The position numbers and the translations under genes were made by a program. Below are positions 31,242-46,200 of a stretch of DNA of 64,000 bases, piece after piece (position 1 is the first letter of the stretch; the number at the start of each line of letters is the position of its first letter). The notes below the pieces were generated by a model. It was not told the origin of the DNA, did no database searches, and was given only the letters and a program-made list of their open reading frames with translations. Source of the DNA: Formicarius rufipectus (lineage: Eukaryota; Chordata; Aves; Passeriformes; Formicariidae); contig VXAU01000211.1 of NCBI GenBank assembly GCA_013399695.1, forward strand, positions 124,001-188,000, given 5' to 3'.

Positions 31242-34200
31242 TCAGTAGACCCAGGAGACAGGCACCCACTGTGGAGAGCTGCAGGCCTGCTCAAAGGCTT
31301 CCTGCAGCAGCTGGAGGCTTTCTTCCACCCCGTTGTTGACCAGGGAGAGGTCGAAGTAGTGTGCGTACCGGCTTCGGATGCTCTCCGAGTCCTTCCGGAG
31401 CTGCTGCAAAGCCTCTGACTGCAAGAAAACAACAGGACAGTGCTCACGAGGCTGGGGAGGAGAGGAATTTCACAGCCCACCCCAACTGGGAAACCGCTCC
31501 CACCACCAAAACAACTCAAGTGGTTGTGAAGTACCAGAGCACAGAGCATCCTCGCAGCTTGTCTGACAGGCCACCGTTTCTGGGCTTGTGTCTGGGGCTT
31601 TGGCTAGACTCCCATGCAATGCTGGGAGCATCAGGTTACCTGCAATGAGCAGGGCAGACCTGCTTGGTCTCATATTTACCTTTAAAATGCTCTGTGGCAG
31701 CTGCCAGGGAGCTGGAGGCGGGGCTCAGGGCAGTGTAGCCAGCTCAAGGCTTCAGGCTGGGTTGGAGGGCAGGATGCCTCCAGGATGTTCCCTTCCCACT
31801 GGCTTTTCACCAGAACAGCACCAGCTGGCAGAGTTTTACCAGCCTCTCTGCTGCTTTTGGCTGCTTTTTAGTGCTTTATTTTGATATTAAAAGCAAAGCT
31901 GCCTGGCCTCTCCTGGTGGTGTGGCTGAGCTGTCCAGCTAGCAGGAGCATCTCAGGTGTCCCTCCTTGCAGGCAGCTCTGCCCCCAAAAATGAATTCCAA
32001 GCAATTTCCACATGTTTCCCTAATGAAGCTTGAAAGGCAGGCACCTTCTGGGCCTGAGGAGGGAGGCATAGCTTGGGGTGCAGTGCTTGCTGAGCTCTGC
32101 TGAGTGCAGATATTAATAGACCTAAACAGATATTATTAGATTATATTAGTAATTATTATCTATTATTAATAGAGTAAATAGACCTAGACAGATATTACTA
32201 GATTGTATTAATTACTATAGCTATTATATAATTATATATATTAACAGCTTAAATAGACCTCAACAGATACTAACAGACCTAAATCAGACCAGTCTTAATG
32301 TCTTTCCCTTGTCTGCTAATCACCTCAGTATAAATCACAGCACTGACACCTTTAGTGGTCAGCACTAAAACCATATTACAGATGTAATATTTGCAATACC
32401 ACACCTCCCCTGAAGGCAGGTTTCTGTCTTGAAGATGTTCAGTTCAACACTGCCCAACTTTAAATGTAATTAACAACTACCCCAGGGGAAAAAATAAAAA
32501 AAATAACTGCATAGCTACCTTCATCTTGAAAGAGTTACTGAAAATATTCATCTATTCTTAGAAAGCTAATTTTGTCTCTGTTATGGATGAAGCTGGCAGC
32601 TCTCCGGGGTGGAGAAGGGAGAGCAATGAGCAGTTTGCCGGGTCATGTGAGCTCTGCTGGGTCACATTAACGCTGCTGCATCCCCTTCCTAAGACTGAGC
32701 TGAGCCGCAGGGTTATAAATAGTGCCTGGTAGCAGAGCTGGCCCTGCCTACTGCAGCAGGATGCAATTCCTCTGGCTGGAGCTGGGTGACAGGCATAAGG
32801 AGGGGCATCAGGCCCCCCCTGCTCTGAGGCTTGTCCCCTTTTTCCCTGTCCCCAGCCTGCTGCATCAGGCTGTACAACCCTCTGCAAGTCAACATGCCTC
32901 CAAATACCTGCACAGTCCTCATTCTGAAGGATGCAAAAACACCCTCCCTTGCAGCCTCTACCTTAAGCTTTATGAACCCAAATGTAAAAGGATGGGCGAG
33001 GTGACCTCGGCTGCCTGTGAGTCCAGGAGGAGCACAGCTCTGAGTATCCCTGTGGTCCCATCACTTCCCAGGGCACGGGAAGCAGCACTGCTCCCTGCAT
33101 CCAAGGGGCTTCCTGGGAAATGGTAACCCGTGGCTGCCAGCCCTGTGCTTGGCTCTGAGCGAGTTAACTGCCGTGTCAGTGTTGCTTTCATCCTAACCTT
33201 AAAGAGATCAGCATCTTAATGAGGCAAAGAATGAAAGGAGCCGTTGTCTGTGTGCCCATTTGCATAGCTGATGGGAGGATAAATGGTCCAGCCCCAGGTG
33301 CTGGGTGGGGCTGCCCACGGCTGATTATGCTGCAGGGATGATGGTTGCTGCTGGGGGGTGCCAGTCAGAGACAGCGAGTCAACAGCTGCAGGAATTCCTG
33401 TTTCTCAGGTCTGGGCTGAGTTCTCCCCCACCACCAAAATCTAAGCAGGCAGGAAGAAGCTGACGGGGAGCAGGGAGAGCCCTGGGTTGCTGCGGTGGGC
33501 TCGTTGCTCCCCTGCCATGGGCTGGTAAGCCCAGCTGGAGGGGGACAGGAGGGGAACAACAGCCTTGGCACCCTCTGCAGCTCACTCACCTCCTCTGCCT
33601 TGTCTGTCGGGGCAATGAAGACAATGAACGGGGAGAGCTCAGCCGTGCGAACGATCTTGAGGGTCTGTGGAGAGAGGGGTGTAGTTACCACAGTGTGGCC
33701 ATTCCCCAGGGTGAGAGCAAGCACAGCCAAGGCTGCTGTCCCCCACGGCCCCACCCTGCCCCAGCCAGGCTGCCGTGGTGCCTGTGATGCAGTGGTGGGC
33801 TAAAGGAGACACCCCTCTTTGGGGAAATGGGCTTTCTGGGTGGACTCCTGAAAAAGGGTCCCTGCACCCCACTCCCACTGCAGCCTGGCCGTGGCCTTGC
33901 TGTCACAGCCGGGAGTGTGCTGTGATGTGGAATACCCTCACAGCATCCATGTCTTGGGAAGGCAAATGCCACCCCAGGATTTGCTGGCTTGTTCCTTTGG
34001 GAAGGGCAGGTGGGCAGTGCACCACAGAAGGCAGGGACAGTCACAGCCAGTCAATTTGTGGCAGCCCCTGTCCTGCCCACCCCTCCCCCTCCTCCCTACC
34101 TGTGGCTCAATGTCCAAAATAGCGACTTTGTCCTGCTGGTGGATCTTGTGCACTGTTTCAAACTTGGTGCCAAACATGTTTCCCTGGTAGCTTCCAAACT

Positions 34201-37200
34201 CCAAGAACTCATTGGCTGAGATGTCCCGGGTCATCTCCTCAGTGGAGACAAAGTAGTAGTCCTTCCCATCCACCTCATTCTTCTTCTGGGGGCGTGTGGT
34301 GTCTGGGGAAGGAGGGAGGGAGGGAGATGTGAGTACTGACCCCCTGAAGGACGTGGGGACAGAGTGGAACAGGCATGGAGGCCCTGTGTATCTCCAGACT
34401 AGGCTGTACTAATCCCCTTTTACTGCTTCTTGCTTGGGACACGTAGCTCAGCTAGCCTGAGGACAGACACTGGGACAAGAAGAGTGCAGGGTGGGTGGCA
34501 GCAGCCCTGCAGCTGTCCATGGGTAGGTTCAGCACATGGGACAGCAGGCAGGGAGGCCCTGCAGTGCCCTGTTTGGAGGTCTCTGACTTCAGAGACTTGG
34601 TGGTTCTGGAGGAACATCTCCCACCTCCCATCTGCTGTCAGAAGGTCCCAAATCAAAGAAGTGAAGAGGAAATGGATCCTGTTCTGTGCTCTCTGCCCTG
34701 GCCGGATACTTACATGGGGGTGGATACATGAACTTGTCTGGGTTGTTGTTGAGCAGAGCGTTCTTGATGTGGCTACGGCCCACGCCGCTGGCCCCTGGAT
34801 GGATAGAGAGATGGACACTGAGCTGGGCTCAGAGCAGCCTCCACAGCTCTGGGTCTGAGCAAAGGTGCAGAGCTTGGCCTGACCCTTGCCCAGGATGTGC
34901 TTTCTGAGCTGGTCTCTGGTGTCTTCCAAATCTGGAAGAGGCTCTCCCTGCCCTGAGGATGTTCACCTCCAGCCCCAGCTGGAGGCAGGACTACTGCCTG
35001 CTGAGCAGCCAGCACAGCTGGACTTGGGCTGCCCATGCCCACGGAGCCCACCACCAAGAGCTCAGTCCCTACAGCATGAGAGTCCTTGCTTTTGTGCAGC
35101 TGCACAGATTACAGCTGACTTTAACAAAGATTTTCCATAAAGATACTTAGGAGCTGCAAATGCCTGAATTAACTCAGAAGTGCAGAGCACAATGCTGCCT
35201 GGAGGACTTCAGCTGCAGGCAGAAGTGCTCCCCAGACATTACTAGGTTTTGAAGGGCTTTGCTGCCCCAACCCCTGCGCAGTCCTGGTTCCCCTGAGACC
35301 CACCAGAGAGCCCCTGGGCTGCAAAGGATGCCTGGGACAGGACCTACCAATGAGCACCAGAGTCTTCCTCTTGAAGGCAGGCAGTCTCACCACCTCCTCA
35401 TACGAAACAACATCCAGCTGGTCAAAAACTGGGAAGGAGGAGAAACAGGACATGGAATGGTCAGGGCTGGCTTGGCCACAGGAGCAGGACCTTGTGCATG
35501 TCAGACCAAAGCCAGGTCCTTGGAAAAAATGGACAGAGTGGTCAGGATTGGGCTTGAGAGCTCATCCACGTTTGGCTGCTTGAGGAAAATGCAGGAGCCT
35601 CAACAGCAAAGCAGCATGGGAGGGGCAGAGAGGGTGCTGGGGAGCTGGACCAGCAGCTGCTGAAGAAGTCAGGGCTGTTTTTACTCAGTGATTCTGCTCA
35701 GGACAGAAAGGACCTGGGAGCTGGGTGGAGAGATAGCAGGATACTGCAGGGAGCTTGTTGCTGGGGGAGTTTTATTTATCTTGGTGATTTATGGCCTTGT
35801 TTGTTGCTGGTTGAAGCTGCATGCCAGGCTAGGAGCCAGCATGTCCTCAGGCACCCACTTCTGCCAGCTCAGGGCATTTGCATGAGTGGCTGAGGAGCAG
35901 TTCCCTTCCCCACCAGGGACACCAGTTGGCAGCTGAGGGAGCAGTCTGGGCTGGTCTCTAATTGCTGAGCAGCAGCACAGCCACTGCCTGCCCTGTGTTC
36001 AGCAGCCTGTGGTGTTTGAGGCCCAGGAGCCTGGCCTCAAAGCCAGGAGTGCCAGGGACTGTTGCCACAGGAGAGGACAGGAGCTTGGTGCTGAGCCAGC
36101 CCAGGCCTTGTGTACTACATGGGAACACAGCTGTGGCCACCTGAGGGGTATGAAGATTGGAGAAGGGACTCCAAAAAACTGACAGCTGTGGGGTATCCTT
36201 CCGAGGTTCCACTGCCAACACAGCTGGTTGACTCCCATGGAGGACAGAGCCACCCCTGCCCAGGGCTGGGGATGAAGCCCATTGCCCTGACCCTCTGGTA
36301 CTTGAGCTGTGCTTGGCCAGGTATTTATCTTTGCACTTCTTCTTCTTCCCAAAGGGGCTACAGCTTGGGGATTCACTCTGACTGGACTGGGTGACGCTCG
36401 CCACACGCCTGCCAAGGAAAGAGGACGTCACCATGAGCCAGCTGCCACCCCAGCCCTGGGGGAGCAGCAGGATGCAAAGGCAAGAGGAGCAGGCTGGCTG
36501 CTGGGACAGGCAAAGGCTCATCCTGCAGCCAGCGCAGGGAACATTTCTCTCCTGTCCCAGCAGTGACACTGGTGTTGCCCAACACAGTCAAACTCCCGAC
36601 AGCACATGGTCACTGCTCCCACCTCCACTCTTAGATTCAGCCCTTCTGGTCAAATTCAGGCACCTACCACTCCTGCAGCTCTGGAGAAGGGATGAGTCCT
36701 GCTGACTCCGTGCCGGAGCCCTCCACCCGGCCCTGCCACCAGTTGCTGTCATCCTTGTTTATGATCTGAATCACATCACCGACCTGAAACTTCAGTCCTG
36801 CTTCCTTGCAGGGGATCAGGTTGTCTTTTCTGGGGTCGTAGTCAAACTGTGCCCTCATGAACATCTGCAAAAGAGAGAGCAGACCAGCGTCACCACGGCC
36901 ATGCAGGGTGGTTGAATTTCCATTCAGCAGCAGTGACTGCAGAGATGGCTCCAGGATCAAGGCCCCTGCTCCAGGAGGGACCACAGTCCCTGCTGCTTTT
37001 CAAGGCCCCACAAGGCTGAGTGGGGAGAAAGGAGATGCACAAAGCTTTGGAGGAAGCTCTTGTGCATGGAATTGCAGTGAGATGTGTCGGTGGGTGGATG
37101 AAAGAGGGAGAAGGGATGGTATCTTGGTCCTATTGGGAGCCAGTGACAGGGCTCTAGGCAGGCCTACATGTCCACAGCTGGTGTTCAAGCCCTGCCAAGG

Positions 37201-40200
37201 AGCCTGCCTGCAGTGCCCCAGGTGCTGCACAGTGCTGGTGAGCTGAGCCAGCCGCAGAGTCCCACCACCCAGAGCAACATGGTGCACAACTGGGGTCTCC
37301 AAGTGGGGTGAACACAGAGGAGACATCACAACAGTGATGCAATATCATGTCATGGGGACCCTCAGGAAGGCCATGTCTCAATGCCCAGCTGCTCTGTGGT
37401 GGCCTTTTTCCCAGAACTGGGCACTCCCTGCATGGCATGAGGCCTTCAGGGAGCCACAGCTGCAGTGCTGAATCCATCCCTGCCTTGGTCTGTCTGGGTC
37501 CCTGCATCATCAGCTACTTTTTCAAAGCCACATTCATCACAACTGTGACTGAAAATGAGCTGCTGCTGCTGCTTCCCAGGCCACTGTGCACCATCCCAAG
37601 GGAAGCCCTGGTGATCAAAAAGGTGTGAGACTTTCCCCACCCCTTCCACTTGCTCAGCTCTTTGGGAGGGAACCTGCAGCACCTACTTGCATTGGGGTAT
37701 CTCAAGCCCCTCTGAAGCCAGCAGGCAGCCAGGCATCCCTGGGCTCTTGCTGCCTCCAAGGATCTTTGGAAGGTCAGAAAATGGCATGTGATTTTCACAC
37801 ATGGACATTGTCCTCCAGGAAGGCTGTTCAGGAAGAACAGACTCAGAGAGCAGCAGAATAGATGAGAGCCACCTATTAAAGGAGGAGGGCAGACCACACA
37901 TGTGCACTCAGTGTGTTCTGCATTGCCCCTTGCTCTTTGGTGCCTGGATGAGTTGTTTGCTGTCCAAAATGCTGCTGCAGCTGCAATTTGGCCAGCACAT
38001 CCAGCAAGATCAGGACCACATCATGACTAGGGTTGGGGCAAAGCCAGGCAGGGTATGGCATGTGGGGAGTTTAGGGAACCCTGAGCACAACCCTAGCAAG
38101 TTATTCATCCCAGAAACACAGCATGTAGCAAGGGGGCAAAGGGTTTCACGTGGGGTGATGCCTGTCCTGTGCTCAGCTGTCACAGGCAAGGCCTGGAAAG
38201 TCCTTGTCCTTGGGTAGAGTAGACCATGCTGTCCTTGTTCCACACTAAAACCATTTTCTCCTTCAGTAGTGCTGCTGGAGGCACAGAGCCACCATGACAC
38301 AGTGGTTCCCTTTCACTGCCAGAAAAGAGCATATGGATCAGGCTGTGGCATGAGATGTCTCACAGTGAAAAAGAAGTAGAGTGGAATTTCCTCTCAGGAC
38401 AAGGACTGATGCTTGCTTTGCAAGCACTCTCTGGCACCAAGAAACTGATCATCCCCACAAACACACAAGGGATACACAGCAAGCACTGCCCAGGCACCTC
38501 CCTGGAGCATTCTGCTACTCACTGATAACCCAAGCTACACATAGGCAGGCCAGCCTCAGGTGAGCCAGCAACTCCGTTCTTTTTTTCAGGGATAGCTTTT
38601 CCCTGGCACTGAGTTGGCCTGGCCAACTGGAGCTGGCTGGGTCAGGCCAGGGAGGGCAGATAGACAGCAAGGAAGGGAAGATAGGGGCCAGTGTTTAATA
38701 AACACGTGTGCAAAGCTGGTTCAGCTGGACTGGGGACAGCAGGGGCTGAGCAAGAAACAGAGTTTTCATTTGCCACCATGTTCAGAAACTTCAGCCCCTC
38801 TGGGTGAAGAATGACATGGGCTCCCTCAGCCCATCACCTCTGCCTCTGAACTCCTCCCCTACTCCTGCCTGTCCATGAAGGGGGGGGCTGTGCTGGAGTT
38901 GACTCCTGCACCCAGAAACAGGACACTATTTCAGCTACTACACACTGAAGCCTCAGCAGAGCACCCAGCCCTTCCACTACTCTATTTTAGCCACAGCAGA
39001 ACCTCAAAGGCAAAGCCAGGCAAGTGTGTCCCCTGCCACAGCACAGCCCAGCCAGCCTTGCAGTGGCAGCAGGTGCAAGGAGCTGCCTTCCTTCCTCCCC
39101 CTCACTGTGCACAGGCATGCTGGTGGCATCCTGGGGCTGTGACAGCAGGGAGCACAGAGCCCAGTGCTGCCCTGGGAGGGGCTGCTGTGCCCCTGTCACA
39201 GGAACATTGGCTGAGGGACCTGGGGTTGTTCAGTCTGGAGAAGAGGCGGCTCAGGGGTGACCTCATCACTCTACAACTACCTGAAAGGAGGTTGTAGCCA
39301 GGTGGGGGTTGGTCTCTTCTCCCAGGAAAACCAGCAACAGGACAAGGGGGCACAGGCTTAAGCTCTGCCAGGGGATGTTTAGGTTGGATATTAGAAAGAA
39401 ATTCTTTACAGAGAGTAATCAGCCATTGGAATGGCCTGCCCAGAGAGGTGGTGGATTCACTGTCCCTGGACGCTTTCAAGATGAGACTGGATGTGGCACT
39501 CAGTGCCATGATCTAGTAACCACTGTGGTGTTGGATCAAGGGTTGGACTTGATAATCTTGGAGGTCTCTTCCAACCCAGTTGATTCTATGATTCTAACAG
39601 TCACAGCTGTGGAGGAGGCTGTGCTCCCTGGTGTGCAGGTGCTGCTGCTCTCCCATCCCCAAACACTGCACACCGGCACCACTGTGGCTCAGGCAACCCA
39701 AGCCCATGTTCCTGCATACACACTTGGTGAACACACCCACACACAGCCAAAAGCTGCTTGTTTGCAGCCATGTAAGCACAGGACAGGTCCCTTCAGCCTC
39801 CAGCAGCTCAGACAAGGTGACAAGGCAGCCATCCCCTCCAGTCCTGATACCCCTGGCTCTGCACAGCTCTCCCCCCAGCACGAGTCCTGCATGGTTTGCT
39901 CTGGTCCCACCCTGTCCCACAGCCATGTCCCAGCAGTGCCCACGGGTCTAGAGGCTGCACTTACCTGGAGAGCAGGGAGGCGGCTTTGTTGGTTGGGAAT
40001 GACTTTTAATGAGACCGTCCCCTTGGTTTCTTTCTAGTGAACAAAGGAAGGGCAGAAAGAAGAGTTGGAGGAGGTGGTGTCTGGAGGCAGCCCAACAGCA
40101 GAAACCTGTGCAGGGAGGTGCTGAGTGCCAGGACCTGCAAAGGCAAGGCTCCTGGGTGCTCCCTGTGACACCACAGCCTGGTTAGAAACTGCTCTGCCAG

Positions 40201-43200
40201 GGCTGGGCTAAGAGCTGTGGCAGTACAGTTTTGTTTTACTCATCCCATTCCCATGGGGGGACATCAGCAGCTCCACAAGGGTCTGGTTGTGGGCACTGCT
40301 AAGCCTACACCAGAATGAACATGGAGATCTGCACCAGCTCTGGCCTGGCTGCCCCAGTGAGGAGCCTGGGAGGGGGGCTGGCTCTGCCAGGTCCCCTCCA
40401 TCTGTTCCCTCCATGCTGGCCTCTTGCTCTGGCCCTCCTGGTGACATGAGGTGACCGTGCACTGTTGTCCCACATGGTCCTGTGGGGACAACCACATGTG
40501 GAGGGTCAGAGGGGCCTCCTGGGCCAACCTCCCTTCTCGGGAGGGAGACAAAGACAAGCTCCTCCTTGGTCCTGCAGTCTGGAGCAGAGACATACTGCCA
40601 TCAGACAGGAGAGGACTGTGGCACGCGGCAAGGCCAGGTTACTGCTTAGGCTGCTGATGGGTGTCCTCAGCACCATGACCACTTCCCTCCAACCAGGTCC
40701 CACATGCTGGGCACGGATGCCTCAGTGTGTGAACCCAAGGCAGGCCTGAGGCCCTGTCCAAAGCTGCTTGCAGCAAGGGTCTGGCAGGATCACCATGACC
40801 TCAGCAGCAGGAAAATGCCACCAAGATGCCCAGGTCTGCAAGAGCAGCCAGCCCCTGGGCTGGTGTTGCACACCAGCCTTGGCAAACAGGCAGTTTCCCT
40901 GGTGGTTTCCCAATCCCCCCACACATCAGCCCACATCAGGGACGCAGCTAGAAGCCTTTGCTGCTGATCTCAGGAGGCCAGAAACAAGCAGCAAGCACAG
41001 ACACCACCAAGGCTGCTTGCAGTGTGGTTTCTGCCACATCACAATGCTGCAGGCAGCTGTGTGCTGGCTCTGGTGTCCAAGAGGGGGGTGAATGCTCACA
41101 GCATGCAGGCCAAAGGGAACAGCCAGGGGAACAGCCCTGTCAAACACAAATACCTACCAGCATCTTCTGCAGCTGGTCAACTGAGTGGTTGCTCGCACTC
41201 TGCCCATTGATTTCTATGATTTCATCACCCACATGAAGGGAGCCTGCCAGCAATGTGAGAAACATGACAATGCAGAAAAGGGACAAGAGCCACTCAGCAA
41301 CCCCAGACTGCTCCACCAGCCTCCCAACATCCTGGGCAAGCTGTGGCCAGGACACTGCAGTGTTTGCCTGGGCAGCACTTCTGGAGCTACATGTGTCACC
41401 CAAGCACGTGGGACTACAGGGCAAGGGGGATGAATTTTTCCCCCTCCACCCAATACACACACTTAGCCAGTGTGAAGGTCATCAGGTTGCCTTCCACTCT
41501 GTGTCCTTCTGTGCTTTAGACTGGTCAAAGCACCTGATCCAGGTTTACTCAAACCCCACTTCACCTGAGCCAATGACAACCTCCTTATAGAGCCCTTAAC
41601 ACAAGCATTGCTGACTTTGTGTGTTTTCAGTTTATATACCCAGGCAGAATACAGCCTCAGATATAATGGTATAAATCAGGTTCCAGGAGTGTTATTGGAA
41701 TGGCTGCTGTCTTATTTTGGCAGCAGTAAGCACAGACTTCCCACTTGGATCCAAGGCTGGAAAAGGGGCCTCTTCAAAGCAGAGAACATTTAATTTCCAT
41801 TCCTCCTTGGCAAGACCCAAAACCAGAAAACGGCAACTATTTATTTCTTTTGGCACCTTCTTTTGATCTGCAGAGCCAATCTACAGCATGCCTCTCCCAC
41901 CCGTGCACTTTAGGAATGGGAAGAGCTTCCATCTCCCCTTACAGTGACCCCGCCATGATACAGTGTCTCCAGTTCCTTTTTGGGAGAGCCCTTCCCCCAA
42001 CCCTTTATTTATCCCTAAAGCCTCCAGTATATTGACATGACAACCATGCAGAGAGACCAGCAAGTTCCTGACATCCCTAGCAGAGGAACAGGCACATATG
42101 TCCACAGGGGAAAGGCCGTGGGGCTGAGGACCTGCCTTATTGTTGCATGGAAAGAAACCACTTGCAGTCATGCACCACATGCACTGCTTCTATGAAGGCC
42201 TCTTTACCTTGTCTGTGAATCATCCCCCCGTGGAAGATCCTGGCCACCATGCAGCTCTGCCTGTCGTTTTGCTTCAGCGTGATTCCCTGGAAGACACGAA
42301 AATCCATGACTGCTTGCTGCAGGGGAGAGCTCTCCAGCCATCAGCAAAGTCCTCTCCAGGCCCATGTCCACGGTGGGTTATGCAGTGGATGGGGGGAATG
42401 ATGACCCTGCTTGGCCAGCTCAGGCTGCTGCAGCTCCTCTTGGCACTGGCACCACCACCCTTTGACGGGGCTCACTCCGGGTCCCCAGGCAGAAGGAAGC
42501 ATTCAGCCCCTTTTCCCGCAGCTGAAGTCTCTGATGATCTGCTTCCCCCAAGACCAGCCCACTGGCACAGCTGAACGTGCCCCTCCACCCCCCTGGGTTG
42601 CCATCAAGCTTTGGGATCTTGCCAGTTCTCACCATGGGCTCCTCTGTGACCTTCTCAAACTGGACAAGGCGTATCTTCCGCACCTCGCGGCTGCCGCCGT
42701 GGGAAGGGCTGCCCAGGGCTGAGCCATTGGTATAAATGTCCTCAGTCATGGCACTTGGGGTCTGAGTCATGGCCTGTCAGGGCAAAACAGAGACCACGGT
42801 TTAGGGGCTCCACCTGAACAGGGCCTGGGAATGCTGCACCCCTGCTGTGGGGCTGAGCTACTCGGCCGTGTTAGGGTGCCTGCGGTGCAGGTGGGGCACA
42901 GGGGGAGAGAGATGAATGGGCTGGAGGAGAGGACAGTAAGAGCAAGGAAAAAGAGCAAAAGAGCTTCACCCTTGAAGATGTGGATGTGGGTTTAATCTGC
43001 AGTTTTCCAGCTTGGGAAACACAGGAGGTAACAAAAGTTTGGAAAAGCTACAGGTACTAGAAGGCAAAGGAGTCCACAGATGATCATCTTCTGAAGCAGC
43101 AAGTCACAAACACGCCTTGTATGTCATGGCAGTACTTGGCCCACAGATAGTTTGTTGCAGAGCATAAAGCCCAGGACAGCTTCACCAAGTGAAGAGAGTA

Positions 43201-46200
43201 GTTTGGGACTCACCCTTGAGAACTGGAGCCAGGCTTTGCTCTTGGCTCAGTTTGCAAGTTCAGCCTTTCCTCACCTACATCAACAGGCAACCAACATGGT
43301 GCAGAGTCACCCTGGCACTGAAGGCAGCGTGTTCATAAGTCAGCCAGAAACACCCCACTGCCCTTCCCAACTCCCAGCTACAGGTCCTTTCATGCTGGTT
43401 TGCACTGGGAAGGCAAGCAGTGGCTTTCAGCCATGAGGAAAACCCTGTTCTTGGTTTTCAGCAGGTGCTGGCACCAAGGCAGGTGAAGAGTGTACAGGGT
43501 CCCAGGCAGACCTCCAAACCCACCTTGCCATGAAGCAGGGACACTGCTAAGTGAGCTTCTCCCTTCCAGTCCGAGAAAGCCTGACACAGTGCTGTTAAAT
43601 CCCTCAGGCACGCTGGGCAAAGTCTCTGCACAGCTCACAGATGTCCCTGTTTGGCCCCAAGTACAGTGGACTTCCCTCAAGCCTCTCCCAAATCAGTGCT
43701 GCCCCAGCAAAATCAGGCCCAGCTTCGATCTGCAGCTGCTCCAAGCCCAGTCAGCATGCTCAAATTCCCACACCAGACCATGATGTAAAACAAGGAACCC
43801 TCCTGGCTGTCCCACTCCACACCACACTGCTGCCCTTGCTGCCCAGTTTGCAGCCTGCACCCCCCTCCCAGCACCTGGGCTGGGAGCCACAGCCAGCAAA
43901 CCTGAAGGGATACCCAGCAAGGTCCTCGCTGGCTTCAGTCCTGCATCAGCACCATGGCCTGCCATGCCCAGACAGGCAGAGCCAACACCTCTCCCTATCA
44001 CAGCCTGAGACTTGCCAACCGAGCACCAGAGCTGCAGGCTCCACACCAGGAGCTGGGGAGCATCAGCCTGATCCCACTGCCCCAGCTTGCTCCCACCCAG
44101 CACAGAGCAGAGGAGAAGCTGCAGCCTTCTCCTGCCAAGGTGGGAGGCAGATCTGGTCAGGCCATGGGAAGGTTCATGTGGGGGCAACTGTGGTGAAGAG
44201 CCTCTGCTGATGGGCTGCAGCCACGGCACTAAACCACAACAAAATTAGCTTGGGTAGGGATGTGCTGGAGTTGTGCTGGGCTGAGGCAATGATCCAACTC
44301 TGTGCAATGGCAGAAAGCAGGGAGGGAGCCAAAGGAAGGGTCAGCAGAGTCATGGGTAGCCCGGACAGTGGGAGAGGTGCTGGCAGAGGGATGGGCCAGC
44401 ATCGAGGCAAATCGTTGTCACAGCCTCCATGAAAGGGCACTGGCAAGGCTGGGCCTGGGCAGGAAGGGCTCAGGGAGCTGTGTGCCCAGGATGAAGCAAT
44501 AGGGAAGACATGTAATTTATTTTTAAGCCAACTCATTCTAATAGCACCAACCAACATCCATCTCAGGGAAAAAAAGGCAACCACATGAGCTCTGGCTGCC
44601 AATGGCTTAAACTGGGAGGAGAAGGATAAATCCCATCCCAGAGCAGCACACAGGCCAAGGACCCACAAGGTGGAAGGAAGAGCAACTCGCAGCCCCGCCA
44701 GCTGGCTTGCCACCCTAGCAGGGCACACTGCTACGATACCATCTGAAGGGCAGAGGAATGGATCCAGCAGTATGCGTGCTTAAAGCTGTCCCTCAGCTCT
44801 AGCCACCTGTCCCACCTCTGCCAAGCCAGCAGGTGCAAGGAGGAACAGGAGAACGAGGACCTTCTCCAGCCCTACCCAAGGCCAAAGTGCCCAGGAGGTG
44901 GCTGGAGTCAGCACAGATCACACTTATCTTGGTCATGCCTTGGGAAAGTCTTAGACTATGCAATTCCTGGCTTCAAACCTCTAGGCTCAGCAGAGCCTGA
45001 TGACCCAGGACACAGCACAGTCTGCTCCAGGGACTGGGAGTTCCTATCCCAACCATCCCCACCATCCCCATCAGCTGAGCCTCCTGGCCCCGACCTTTGC
45101 TTTTTGCTGAGAGCTGGAGAAAACACCCAGCCCTTGGTGCTGACGCAGCACCAGTGTCACCCTGGTGACTCCCAGAGAACAAGCCTTGTCACCAGAGACT
45201 TGCTGCTGTGCCTGAGGATGGTCACCAGTCACCCGATGGCAGCTCTGAACCAAAAAAGGTCCGCCAGCAACTCTCCCTCTGCCCCAGAGCCATGTTAGGA
45301 TGATGTGGGTTTTTCCACAGCAAGGGGCAGCCAGTGGATGGGGATGGGGAAAGATCTGGTTGATGAGGATGACAAGGATCCACAGAGGGGCAGATTCCAG
45401 TCCTGATGCTGGGCAGCCAGAAAACAGAAACAGGAGACGTGTGTGGGTCTCATGCTCCGTGCACATGAGCTGGCCAGCTGGATCTCCAACCTTGCACTCT
45501 CCTGGCAGCTGCACTCTTGGCTGGTTCGGCCCAGCATGGTCTGTGACCTCAAAAGCCTTCTGAGTGATACTGGTGGCTGGCCAGACTCTGCTACTTGTGC
45601 ACCGCTCCACAGGAAACATCTGTGAGTGCTGCTGAAAGCTGGTTCTGTGGCCACAGCCCCAGGCTCAGGCACTGCTGAGCCAGCCTTGGGGGCAGCCATG
45701 GGGCAAGGAGGATGGGGGGCAGGGCTGTGCAGGAGGGGTGCTGGGCAGCCCAGCCCCCAGCAGGTCTCCATTTGCCTTGCAGCTGGCACCCTGCACAAAT
45801 CCTGCTCCAGGTGGCAACGCACCAGCTCTGTGGGTCTAAGGTGTGCGCCCCAGCTCTGTGCCTGCATGTTCCTCAAGGCCCCCTATTTCTGCCCTGTATC
45901 CCAAGGTGGAGGGAAGTGCACAATTCCCAAACAAGCGTTTGCCAACAGGGAATGTGGGGAGGATCCCAGGGGCTTGGCATCCTGTCCCCCAGTGGGGTCA
46001 GCTCTGTCTGCCAGGGTTGCTCCTGCTGCTGCACTGGTTTCACCAGGCTGAATGCCATGGGCAAATCAAACATTAACTGGCAGCTTGTTTGCAGGAGGCT
46101 GAAGCAGCACTTGGAGAAAGCAGCACTGTAGTGCAAAGGGCATGTTCAAAGGTTTGGTTCCTGGACTCTCCTTGCTGCTCTAACCAAGAGACTTCAGTAT

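Noticed and set aside
30605..31549. 314-codon minus-strand frame at the MPP1 3' end
   Set aside because: It overlaps the final MPP1 exon in another frame and extends through its 3' untranslated region; its composition is not protein-like.
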